Source: Saliniplasma sp046497075 (GTDB lineage: Archaea; Thermoplasmatota; Thermoplasmata; Halarchaeoplasmatales; Halarchaeoplasmataceae). Taken from it: DNA of 6,527 nucleotides. The notes below the pieces were generated by a model. That model was not told the DNA's origin. It ran no database searches and worked only from the letters and a program-made list of their open reading frames with translations. Numbering within the stretch: position 1 is the stretch's first letter; each line of letters begins with the position of its first letter. A program made the position numbers and the translations under genes. The stretch lies in the NCBI GenBank assembly GCA_046497075.1, contig JAWOGF010000027.1, positions 1 to 6,527 of the forward strand, read 5' to 3'. Of the stretch, positions 1-5,108 are shown in pieces.

Positions 1-251
1 GTATTTTTGATGACCAGGTCTACCTCTCTATCGAAAAGATCTTCTAAAAAGAATTTTAGGCCCATGTAATTGTCGAATGACTTTTCATCCTCTTTGAACT
101 GGACTAGTATGTCTATATCGCTCTCTTCTTTTGGTTCCCCTTTAAGGTATGATCCGAAGAGACCTATCTCTTTTACACCGAACTGGTTGATTTTTTCACT
201 CTGGTTTTCGATCTCCTCGATGATCTTATCTTTTGTGAGCTCCATCATCAT
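1..251 (-). CDS. Minimal nucleotidyltransferase (MNT domain), C-terminus cut off by window edge
   Basis: I translated this by hand on the minus strand; 83 codons stay open to the window edge and the stop lies beyond base 1. The protein has the Pol-beta-type nucleotidyltransferase signature: Gly33-Ser34, then Asp45-Ile-Asp47 in SDIDILVQF, and a third acidic residue at Asp78 in EVDLVI. These are the expected metal-binding aspartates. Stand-alone MNT proteins of about 100-150 residues are known mainly as antitoxins that AMPylate a HEPN ribonuclease; others have unknown targets. Three consecutive ATG codons (starts at 251, 248 and 245) make the exact start uncertain, and no Shine-Dalgarno site is visible. 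No HEPN gene lies upstream on its strand within the window, so any partner would be downstream, past the left edge. The domain call is firm; the role in a toxin-antitoxin pair is inferred. Confidence 0.87.
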   Translation of the reverse strand, partial: MMMELTKDKIIEEIENQSEKINQFGVKEIGLFGSYLKGEPKEESDIDILVQFKEDEKSFDNYMGLKFFLEDLFDREVDLVIKN

Positions 252-267
252 GATATTGACGTCTTTA

Positions 268-276
268 GTTTTATTG
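268..276 (-). promoter_or_regulatory. Possible TATA-like box of the MNT gene
   Basis: On the minus strand the sequence CAATAAAAC is centred about 21-27 bp upstream of the cluster of three ATG codons. This fits an archaeal TATA box driving a leaderless or nearly leaderless transcript. The match is weak and the region is generally AT-rich, so this is only a candidate. Confidence 0.3.
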
Positions 277-409
277 TTTTCGGAAAGAAGACTTTTTGTT
301 GGATAACTGCTTTCTGATTTTTTTAGAGGATCAGTGTTGCTGTAGAGTTTTGTCTCTATGGAGTAGAGGAAGGACTACCGACTTGATCGCTCTGTGGAGT
401 TTCCGCCCT

Positions 410-515
410 TACTTATTGGAGAAAGGTTTTGGGAGGGGGACTGCCAACTTACCCCACCCAATCCCCCCTGCGCTGGGTTGAACTCTCCCTTCAACCCTGC
501 TTGGGGAGGAAAGAT
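410..515. repeat. GC-rich palindromic block in a gene-free stretch
   Basis: This block sits in the 564-bp gene-free stretch between the MNT gene and the split membrane gene. Positions 431-510 are about 64% G+C, against clearly AT-rich flanks. It contains a perfect 8-bp inverted repeat, GGGTTGAA (475-482) and TTCAACCC (490-497), with a 7-base loop. The stem can be lengthened by pairing CCCC at 465-468 with GGGG at 503-506 across an internal loop. A frame through it gives a Pro/Gly-rich peptide of the sort that mobile intergenic palindromic repeats produce by accident, so I do not call a gene. It may be a dispersed palindromic repeat or a structured RNA; only genome-wide copy number can tell. 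Confidence 0.45.
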
Positions 516-552
516 TTTGTTTATTAAGAAATCATGAACGGCGGTATTTATG

Positions 553-569
553 ATTATCAAGAACAGCAG
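553..569 (+). repeat. Outlying copy of the foldback element's 17-bp terminal motif
   Basis: The sequence ATTATCAAGAACAGCAG matches the motif at the right end of the neighbouring foldback element (744-760, read on the minus strand) at 15 of 17 positions. It also matches an inverted internal copy at 645-661 at 14 of 17. It lies 30 bp left of the element's left end in the same orientation as that end. It could be the remaining end of a second, partly deleted or nested copy. Confidence 0.55.
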
Positions 570-598
570 GGATTAGCATCCTTTAGTCTCTCAAACAA

Positions 599-760
599 GT
601 TATGAAAGACAGCAGATATCTGCCATAGTTGATATATGATTCACCTACCGTCCTTGATAATTTTTGCAGGGAAAACTGCCATTGTTCATATATGAACTAT
701 AGTTGACAGGATCGGAGATATTTATGTCTGGGTGATCGATGAACTGCTGTCTTTGATAAT
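599..760. repeat. 162-bp foldback (MITE-like) element with imperfect terminal inverted repeats
   Basis: The left end GTTATGAAAGACAGCAG (599-615) and the right end read on the minus strand, ATTATCAAAGACAGCAG (744-760), agree at 15 of 17 positions, with a perfect 11-bp core AAAGACAGCAG. Inside, ATATCT (616-621) pairs with AGATAT (716-721), and 624-639 pairs with 686-701 at 14 of 16 positions, so much of the element can fold on itself. It also holds two perfect palindromes (12 bp at 612-623, 14 bp at 684-697) and a direct repeat CTGCCATWGTTSATATATGA at 620-639 and 677-696. A further inverted copy of the end motif is at 645-661. There is no coding potential. The form fits a miniature inverted-repeat element or a structured RNA locus; no clear target-site duplication was seen. 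Confidence 0.6.
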
Positions 761-779
761 GGAGAAGAGGTTAAAGGAG

Positions 780-815
780 CTTCTAGATTTTAAGAAAATT
801 TAGGTTATCTAGAAG
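780..815 (-). terminator. Hairpin directly after the split membrane gene
   Basis: CTTCTAGAT (780-788) and ATCTAGAAG (807-815) form a perfect 9-bp stem, starting on the minus strand immediately after the TGA stop at 816-818. The loop of 18 bases is AT-rich. The sequence after the stem on the minus strand is pyrimidine-rich (CTCCTTTAACC) but lacks a long T-run, so it is a 3'-end structure or a weak terminator rather than a classic intrinsic one. Confidence 0.45.
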
Positions 816-832
816 TCAGTTAGGTTTTTCTG
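810..832. repeat. 23-bp dispersed repeat, copy 1 (end of membrane gene)
   Basis: TAGAAGTC, then A, then GTTAGGTTTTTCTG: 22 of 23 positions are identical to 4900-4922, about 4.1 kb away, in the same orientation. Here it covers the last codons (Glu-Lys-Pro-Asn), the stop codon of the membrane gene on the minus strand, and part of the hairpin stem that follows. Confidence 0.75.
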
Positions 833-1226
833 CTTTTTCTTTACGGCCTTTGACGAATCCGACTGTTACAATCACCCCACCGACTCCTAAAAGGATTAAA
901 CCAATCTGAGAAGTAGGTGTCTTCAAACTAGGATTATAACAATTTTGAATTTCTAGAACCTCTATTCCGTTCATATCAACAATCTCCATTGTTACGGTTA
1001 TTCTGTCACCTTCTTCTCCTATATCACGTTCAGAGTTTAGCCAAGGTCCCGTAGTATAATCGTCTAGTTCATACTGATATTCATAAGGAAAATCATCCTT
1101 TCCTCCGTATTTAGCGGAGATCTCTCCTGTAACCGTCACCGTATCGCCCTCTTTATACCTCGAGAATTCATCTTCATTTCCTCTAAAGTGGTAATTATAA
1201 TGTAAATCCTGCATGCTCTTGTTCAT
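816..1226 (-). CDS. C-terminal part of a small split membrane protein (extracytoplasmic domain plus TM anchor)
   Basis: This 136-residue frame has no N-terminal signal sequence. It has a polar, acidic domain at about residues 1-100, including the stretch YKEGDTVTVTGEI that looks like a beta-rich, OB-like strand pattern. A membrane span follows at about residues 107-125 (IGLILLGVGGVIVTVGFVKG), then a Lys/Glu-rich tail. It overlaps the 60-residue frame upstream by 32 bp, one base out of phase. Joined, the two would give an ordinary protein with an N-terminal membrane span, an external domain and a C-terminal membrane span, as in many small archaeal envelope proteins. I therefore think this is the second half of one gene broken by a single-base indel, or reached by +1 frameshifting or reinitiation at the overlapping ATG. 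The function is unknown; no enzyme motif is visible. Homology to a named family was not established. Confidence 0.65.
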   Translation of the reverse strand: MNKSMQDLHYNYHFRGNEDEFSRYKEGDTVTVTGEISAKYGGKDDFPYEYQYELDDYTTGPWLNSERDIGEEGDRITVTMEIVDMNGIEVLEIQNCYNPSLKTPTSQIGLILLGVGGVIVTVGFVKGRKEKAEKPN

Positions 1227-1377
1227 TAATACCTGTATAACCTATGGCCGTTAGGCTAGTGCCTATAATCAATGTTACTACACCAACAATAACTATCTTT
1301 TTGCTAATTTGGCCAAAATCAGTGCTGAGGTAACTCTGCTGCTGTTGAGATGTTTCATCTTCACTCTTCCCAACCAT
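1195..1377 (-). CDS. N-terminal part of the split membrane protein (signal anchor)
   Basis: This 60-residue frame begins with a polar, Gln-rich segment (residues 1-25). A single hydrophobic span follows at about residues 28-47 (IVIVGVVTLIIGTSLTAIGY), and it stops soon after. Two lysines precede the span, which favours a cytoplasmic N-terminus. The start is supported by GGGAG at 1388-1392 (minus strand), 10 bases upstream of the ATG, one of the few clear Shine-Dalgarno sites in the window, and by a TATA box further up. The next frame (816-1226) begins inside it and carries the rest of what looks like the same protein. A sequencing error, a real pseudogene and a translationally coupled pair are all possible. 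Confidence 0.65.
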   Translation of the reverse strand: MVGKSEDETSQQQQSYLSTDFGQISKKIVIVGVVTLIIGTSLTAIGYTGINEQEHAGFTL

Positions 1378-1387
1378 TATTCATTAA

Positions 1388-1422
1388 CTCCCACACGTTG
1401 AAGAGTAGAGAAGCGTATATAA
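1388..1422 (-). promoter_or_regulatory. Promoter and ribosome-binding site of the split membrane gene
   Basis: On the minus strand TTATATA (1422-1416) within an AT-rich stretch is a good archaeal TATA box, about 40 bp upstream of the ATG at 1377. It predicts a transcript start near 1392, so GGGAG (1392-1388) would lie at the very 5' end of the short leader. This promoter diverges from the one serving the 56-residue gene on the plus strand. Confidence 0.5.
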
Positions 1423-1466
1423 TATTTATTCATCATCGATCTTGGAGTAGGAATAGAAAAAGACCT

Positions 1467-1476
1467 AAATATTTAA
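1467..1476 (+). promoter_or_regulatory. TATA-like box of the 56-residue gene
   Basis: AAATATTTAA lies about 40 bp upstream of the ATG at 1513 and predicts a transcript start near 1497. AAGGA at about 1499-1503 could serve as a weak Shine-Dalgarno site about 9 bases before the start. An upstream ATG at 1507 is followed at once by TAG, a minimal start-stop just before the real start. Confidence 0.4.
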
Positions 1477-1512
1477 GGAAATGATGCAATCTTGTATAAG
1501 GACGCGATGTAG

Positions 1513-1683
1513 ATGGGAGAGAAATGTGAAGAGGGTGGTGGAACGGGGAAGTGTAGTAGGTGTGATGGGACAGGTTATGAGGAGCATGGGTTGTTCGGAT
1601 TGGGGCTGATAGAGGAGTACTTTCTGAAATGGCAGGTGAGTAGAGAGAGTAGGGTTGTAGTGGGAACTGGTGAGATATCTTAG
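1513..1683 (+). CDS. Small Cys/Gly-rich protein with DnaJ-like zinc motif
   Basis: This 56-residue plus-strand frame is bounded by an in-frame TAG just before its ATG and by TAG at 1681. Its N-terminal half carries CEEGGGTGKCSRCDGTG (residues 5-21), which closely follows the CxxCxGTGxCxxCxGTG pattern of DnaJ-type and related small zinc-binding proteins. The Cys expected at residue 8 is Gly (GGT instead of TGT, one base away). Cys5, Cys14, Cys17 and perhaps His25 could still hold one zinc. The second half, with GLFGLGLIEEYFLKW, is unfamiliar to me. GC content is higher than in its neighbours. It diverges from the split membrane gene and converges on the AbiE operon. The opposite strand also has an open frame (1433-1741), but its composition is that of a shadow. 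Likely role: protein or nucleic-acid contact through a zinc knuckle; not known. Confidence 0.62.
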   Translation: MGEKCEEGGGTGKCSRCDGTGYEEHGLFGLGLIEEYFLKWQVSRESRVVVGTGEIS

Positions 1684-1717
1684 ATGGATATTTTTGGAAC
1701 AATAAGGTCATTCGTTT

Positions 1718-1731
1718 ATGCGATCTCGCAT
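1718..1731. other. 14-bp palindrome between converging genes
   Basis: ATGCGA-TC-TCGCAT is a perfect 6+6 inverted repeat with a 2-base centre. It sits between the 3' ends of the 56-residue gene (plus) and the AbiE operon (minus). The loop is too short for a normal RNA hairpin, so a protein-binding site is as likely as a terminator. T-rich sequence follows on the plus strand (1731-1760). Confidence 0.35.
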
Positions 1732-1755
1732 TTATATTCACTCAAAACTTATTGC

Positions 1756-2694
1756 TTACTTATTTTCTCTCAATTGTTTAAGGTTCCATAAAATAGCTGG
1801 GTGTGAATCTATAGAAGGGTGGAGCTTATCATGATTCTTGAAAAGTTCCGGTTTGAATTCTTGTTCATCAAAAAACGTATCGATCAGATCTTTATACCGC
1901 TCCTCGGAAAGGGATATATATCTCTGTATAAAAGGAAGAATGTTTGTTTTCAGGTCTTCGGGTATCTCTTCCTTTCTGATAAGCCTCGATACCTGCTCAT
2001 CTATTGAAACGTCTCTCATCATCTTTTCGATATCTTCCTGATATATCCTAGGTTCGGGACGCATCAGACTATCGATTATCAAGGCGGTTAAAAACATCTC
2101 TTCTTCGAATCTTTGTTCAGAGATTTTGTAAACATCGAAGAGGTCTCTCGAGCTCATCTGTTTTTCATCCTTGTATCTATATATAAGAGTACAGAATTTA
2201 TTCCCAAATATCTCTTCAGACCTCGGTGTTTTCAGTGCTATCTCTTGACCGGTTTCAGGATGTTCAAATGTTTTCACTTCGTCTTCTTCGAAAATAGGGA
2301 TCCGTCTCATGTATCCGATTTCGATCTTTATGGAATCTTTTCGACCGTTATCAGTTCTGTAATGAACAGTAAATCTAGTCAGTGGGTGTGTAGCTTGGAT
2401 CTTTATATTTTCAGCCAGATATTTCAAATCTGATAATATCCTTTTGATTATATCATCGATCTTATCTCTTTCCTCACCCCAATCTTCTGTTTTTTGATCT
2501 CTATAGTTGAAATCGATATCTAAACTCAGTCTTGGTAAATCCTTGAAATGTAGAAAATTAAGACTCGTTCCCCCGTAAAGTGATAGCCTTTCCATCGTGT
2601 AATCAACAGAAGAGATCCTCTGTAATATATCACACATCCTGTATACTTTTTCTACGGTCTTCTCATCAAATACTGACATGTCGAACACGATCAT
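1756..2694 (-). CDS. abiEii: AbiEii-type nucleotidyltransferase toxin
   Basis: This 312-residue protein, a usual length for the family, has the AbiEii/AbiGii nucleotidyltransferase signatures in order: GGTSLNF at 41-47; Arg55 and the LSLDIDFNY block with Asp59 and Asp61 (metal-binding pair); IKIEIGY at about 122-128 (third acidic region); EIFGNKFCTLIYR at 161-173; and SRDLFDVYKI at 182-191, matching the conserved RDLYDL-like motif. The remainder is a helical C-terminal domain. Family members transfer nucleotides to cellular targets, with tRNA shown for some relatives, and halt growth, often on phage infection. The ATG overlaps the stop of AbiEi in an ATGA, so translation is probably coupled. 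GAGGTG (2701-2696) lies only one base before the start. All key residues are present, so it is probably active. The precise target cannot be read from sequence. Confidence 0.93.
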   Translation of the reverse strand: MIVFDMSVFDEKTVEKVYRMCDILQRISSVDYTMERLSLYGGTSLNFLHFKDLPRLSLDIDFNYRDQKTEDWGEERDKIDDIIKRILSDLKYLAENIKIQATHPLTRFTVHYRTDNGRKDSIKIEIGYMRRIPIFEEDEVKTFEHPETGQEIALKTPRSEEIFGNKFCTLIYRYKDEKQMSSRDLFDVYKISEQRFEEEMFLTALIIDSLMRPEPRIYQEDIEKMMRDVSIDEQVSRLIRKEEIPEDLKTNILPFIQRYISLSEERYKDLIDTFFDEQEFKPELFKNHDKLHPSIDSHPAILWNLKQLRENK

Positions 2695-3506
2695 ACACCT
2701 CTTAGAATGCTTTGGAATTCCCTAGGAACGTACAACATCCATTCTTCGTTCAATTCGTTTTTAGAGCCTTTATAGAGATACATTGGGAAAGTACCGATAT
2801 TTTCTTTGAGATGAGGTTTTAGTTCAGATAATAGCCCTTCATAATACGGATTACCGTTGAAGAGACTTAGGATCAGTCCGGTCTTTCTGTACAACATATC
2901 TTTTCCTAGTGAATCTAACATCATTTTTATGTCTTTGGCTTTGACTCCCACAAGGGATTCTAAACTTTTTAGACATTCCTCCCAACCTCCTGAATACTGT
3001 GGCCGATCGATACAGTCTAGGAATGTTCTACTGGGCGAAGATAATACAATCTTTTGACCTTTATGGTCTATCTTTTGTAAACCGACTTTCTGGAAAGAAT
3101 TGTAGACCGGTTCGTACAGGATATTTTTGAATTCGAAACTCCTGAATTTTCTGTTCGGTTCGACCACGATGTACACATCGTTGAAATACGAGTACGCAGA
3201 GCCGTGGATCTCAAGAGCTGTGTGGTAACCAAGGTAGTATCCTTGTTGGACCTTCGATGCGATAAGGTACTTGTCCGGTGTGAAACTTTCATCGTTTATC
3301 TTTGTAGGTGGGACCGCGACGTACAAACATCTTTTCGGATGCAGTAATTTGCCTTCTTGTTTTAGTTTAGTGATATACTCGTTATAGATGTACTGGTATG
3401 AAATATCTTTGCGATCTAATATTTTCTTTGTGATCCTTTCGATATCTTCTTTGTCCACTACTTGTTTTTTTAACAATTCATGGTAGAGAGTTTCTCTCTT
3501 GGTCAT
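2691..3506 (-). CDS. abiEi: AbiEi-type antitoxin and autorepressor
   Basis: This 271-residue protein begins with a winged-helix-like segment (about 1-68: KKQVVDKEDIERITKK, then EGKLLHPKRCLYVAV as the wing). The AbiEi core follows: YYLGYHTALEIHG at about 90-102 (family pattern YLGxxSALxxHG), a VYIVVE strand, and IVLSSPSRTFLDCIDRPQYS at about 153-172, which is characteristic of COG5340/AbiEi proteins. The C-terminal part ends in a pattern typical of the antigen/antitoxin domain. In characterised AbiE systems the antitoxin does not bind the toxin (type IV); it neutralises its effect and represses the operon by binding repeats at the promoter. Here it is the first gene of the operon, overlapping abiEii by 4 bp. 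The leader is very short and there is no Shine-Dalgarno site. Confidence 0.9.
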   Translation of the reverse strand: MTKRETLYHELLKKQVVDKEDIERITKKILDRKDISYQYIYNEYITKLKQEGKLLHPKRCLYVAVPPTKINDESFTPDKYLIASKVQQGYYLGYHTALEIHGSAYSYFNDVYIVVEPNRKFRSFEFKNILYEPVYNSFQKVGLQKIDHKGQKIVLSSPSRTFLDCIDRPQYSGGWEECLKSLESLVGVKAKDIKMMLDSLGKDMLYRKTGLILSLFNGNPYYEGLLSELKPHLKENIGTFPMYLYKGSKNELNEEWMLYVPREFQSILRGV

Positions 3507-3509
3507 ATT

Positions 3510-3540
3510 TATACTAATTATACATTATACCTGTATTTAA
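3510..3540 (-). promoter_or_regulatory. AbiE operon promoter with operator-like repeats
   Basis: On the minus strand TTAAATAC (3540-3533) is a TATA-like box about 30 bp before the AbiEi ATG, predicting a start near 3511 and a near-leaderless message. Between the box and the start, ATTATAC occurs twice in perfect tandem on the plus strand (3517-3523, 3524-3530), and a third copy lies upstream at 3573-3579. ATAC-CT-GTAT (3527-3536) is a short palindrome covering the edge of the TATA box. Such repeats fit the autorepression known for AbiEi, but the binding itself is inferred. Confidence 0.45.
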
Positions 3541-3590
3541 CCCTTACTGTATAGAAAATCTACATTAGTTATATTATACGCTATGAGGGT

Positions 3591-3750
3591 TTTAAGCAGG
3601 TTTTTTGTTGAATTTCTTTTTGTTTCCATTAGGGACTGCCGACTAGCGTCGTAATAAATCACCACTGATTCATCAATTGAGATCGATTCGCAGCGTGGAA
3701 TTCGCTTTGGTTACGAGGTTTTGGATCGAATGAAAATAGGAACTTGTCGT
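3591..3750. other. Gene-free spacer between AbiE promoter and transporter gene
   Basis: I see no coding frame in this spacer. It holds a T6 run at 3601-3606 and a further T-rich stretch to about 3625, which could end plus-strand transcription, but there is no plus-strand gene before it. The 3' end of the transporter gene at 3751 is followed on the minus strand only by short T-runs. Confidence 0.4.
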
Positions 3751-4797
3751 TCAGTGATCGTGCCTATGATGTGAATCAGGCCAGTGAAGATGTTCATGGC
3801 TTTCGTTCTCATGATCATGTGGATGGATGTGTGTACCTGAAACCTCTTCATCATGCTCGTGTAGATGATGCATATCTTCATGAGTATGGGCATGAGTATG
3901 GGTCAATTTACTGTGTTCATGTGTATGAAGATGCTTGTCGGTTATGACCATATATACACCGATCACCATGAGGACGGTAGCCGGGATCATCACCCATCCG
4001 ATCCATTCTCGCAGTAGTATAAGCGAAACGATAGCGCCTATGAAGGGTCCAAAACTGTAAAACATACCTGTTCTGAAGGACCCCATGCCTTTCAGCGCTT
4101 TGATGAATAGCACCAAACTTATCCCGTAACTGAAAGCGCCGACTGTGAGTGCGTAAAGCGTGAATAGGTCCAGTACGATATTTTTACCCAAAATGAAAGC
4201 GATGGAGAGTGAGATCGAACCCGCTACTATACCCTTTATTGCGGATATATGTACAGGATTCTTTTCCGATATATGTCTGGTCAGGTTGTTATCGATGCCC
4301 CAGCATATCATCGCGAACACTATAAGGAGAGGGCCTATGATGATGAAACTGCTCTCCTGTGGGTTGTAGGAAAGCAATATCCCAGCTATGGTCATAAAGA
4401 CGAGAGCGATCCATACCTTTTTTCCAGCGTTCTCCTTGAAGATCATGAACGCTATAAGAGCTGTTGCCACTCCTTCCAGGTTCAACAGTAAAGATGTTGC
4501 GAATCCGGACACATATCTCAGACCGAACATCAGGCTGATGGGACCTAGTACTCCTCCGGCTAGAATCGCCCCTGAGAGCCACGGTATATCTTTCTTTTCT
4601 AGAGGTGACTCTTTGACTTCTTGCCTGGTAAGATGTCTCAACATCGTGAATATCGCTAAACCAACGAAGGCGCCCAGGTACAGATATCCCGCTAGAACTA
4701 TCGGATCGATGTTATCAAGCAGTACCTTGGCTAAAGGTGTACTAACACCGAAGAGTGCTGCTGAGACGAGTACTAGAAGTATAGGTTTATTGTCCAT
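3751..4797 (-). CDS. EamA/DMT-family transporter with long histidine-rich C-terminal tail
   Basis: The first ~286 residues of this 348-residue integral membrane protein have about ten hydrophobic spans in two EamA repeats. Repeat 1 begins with LVLVSAALFGVSTPLAKVLL (8-27) and carries SLLLNLEGVATALIAF, the usual EamA span-4 pattern. Repeat 2 (from about 152) carries FSYGISLVLFIKALKGMG and GPFIGAIVSLILLREWIGW. Residues 289-348 form a soluble tail with 23 histidines in HxH and HH patterns, ending HWPDSHHRHDH. DMT transporters with such tails occur in several bacteria and archaea; metal binding (Ni, Zn or Co) is the likely purpose, as a sensor, buffer or delivery arm. Whether the substrate is a metal or a metabolite is not known. 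No gene pairs with it here; it has its own promoter and is probably transcribed alone. Confidence 0.9.
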   Translation of the reverse strand: MDNKPILLVLVSAALFGVSTPLAKVLLDNIDPIVLAGYLYLGAFVGLAIFTMLRHLTRQEVKESPLEKKDIPWLSGAILAGGVLGPISLMFGLRYVSGFATSLLLNLEGVATALIAFMIFKENAGKKVWIALVFMTIAGILLSYNPQESSFIIIGPLLIVFAMICWGIDNNLTRHISEKNPVHISAIKGIVAGSISLSIAFILGKNIVLDLFTLYALTVGAFSYGISLVLFIKALKGMGSFRTGMFYSFGPFIGAIVSLILLREWIGWVMIPATVLMVIGVYMVITDKHLHTHEHSKLTHTHAHTHEDMHHLHEHDEEVSGTHIHPHDHENESHEHLHWPDSHHRHDH

Positions 4798-4827
4798 CTT
4801 TCTAGTTTTTAAGAGTGTTTAGATCAT

Positions 4828-4835
4828 TATTTAAA
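4828..4835 (-). promoter_or_regulatory. TATA box of the EamA transporter gene
   Basis: TTTAAATA on the minus strand, within AAATTTAAATAATG, is a strong archaeal TATA match, 31-38 bp upstream of the ATG at 4797. It predicts a leader of under 10 bases. No Shine-Dalgarno site is evident. Confidence 0.5.
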
Positions 4836-4899
4836 TTTGATGTGAATCTATGTGGTCTTTGTATCGGATCGGGGTGTGGATTCATCTTTTTGATGGGTT

Positions 4900-4922
4900 T
4901 AGAAGTCGGTTAGGTTTTTCTG
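4900..4922. repeat. 23-bp dispersed repeat, copy 2 (intergenic)
   Basis: This copy differs from 810-832 at one position (A to G). On the minus strand it would again read Glu-Lys-Pro-Asn, but the stop codon is changed to Arg (CGA). Just upstream on the minus strand, 4919-4969 gives a short out-of-phase peptide, TTGIAAYQNHRKT, that loosely resembles the end of a membrane span and its basic tail. This may be the last trace of a second copy of the split membrane gene. The surrounding 4798-5014 stretch holds no other gene. Confidence 0.6.
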
Positions 4923-5014
4923 TGGTTCTGGTAAGCGGCTATTCCTGTAGTCGAATACATCCACTTTCCCCCCAAACTATTCTGCTAAACCAGCAGTATC
5001 GCTAACCCCTTGAC

Positions 5015-5101
5015 ATGCACCCTAGGTATGCCTTTCTAGGACTCTGTGAGGAAGGAAAGATAAAGTACGTTCCAAAAGGAGATTATACTAATTCTAAAGT
5101 T
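5015..5101 (+). pseudogene. Fragment of a conserved small protein (DUF6979-like)
   Basis: The plus-strand frame starting at the ATG at 5015 reads HPRYAFLGLCEEGKIKYVPK followed by GDYTNSKV. This closely matches the core of a small-protein family that I recall as DUF6979, with pattern CPKxAFLGLCEEGxVKxIPxGxYTxSxxNK. Complete members are about 100-130 residues and have an N-terminal helix-rich part before this core and more after it. Here an in-frame TAA lies four codons before the ATG, and similarity stops at about 5090. From there the frame runs into the 3' end of the hydrolase gene on the other strand (5109) and becomes nonsense. So it is an internal fragment, truncated at both ends, probably a relic. 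The family name is from memory; the similarity to a real protein core is clear. Confidence 0.6.
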
Positions 5102-5108
5102 CTCACAT

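Noticed and set aside
452..497. Possible G-quadruplex on the minus strand
   Set aside because: The G-runs include one loop of about 18 bases, so a stable quadruplex is doubtful.
375..560. 61-residue minus-strand frame and the overlapping plus-strand frame 296-481
   Set aside because: Both are low-complexity translations of the GC-rich palindromic block, with no start signals and no recognisable domain.
553..760. CRISPR array
   Set aside because: The repeats are in both orientations with irregular spacing and no uniform spacers.
1433..1741. 102-residue minus-strand reading frame
   Set aside because: Its Ser/His/Pro/Tyr-rich composition is that of an antisense shadow of the plus-strand gene at 1513-1683, and it would run across both divergent promoters.
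372..3645. Motif GGACTRCCRACTW at 372-384, 438-450 and 3633-3645
   Set aside because: Each pair differs at 2 of 13 positions; a rough estimate gives hundreds of such pairs by chance in a window this size.
3744..3947. Reading frames opposite and beside the His-rich tail (also 3711-3893)
   Set aside because: They mirror the repeated CAT/CAC codons of the tail and have no independent coding signs.
4388..4822. 144-residue plus-strand frame
   Set aside because: It is an antisense shadow of the hydrophobic transporter gene and ends past that gene's start without any domain pattern.
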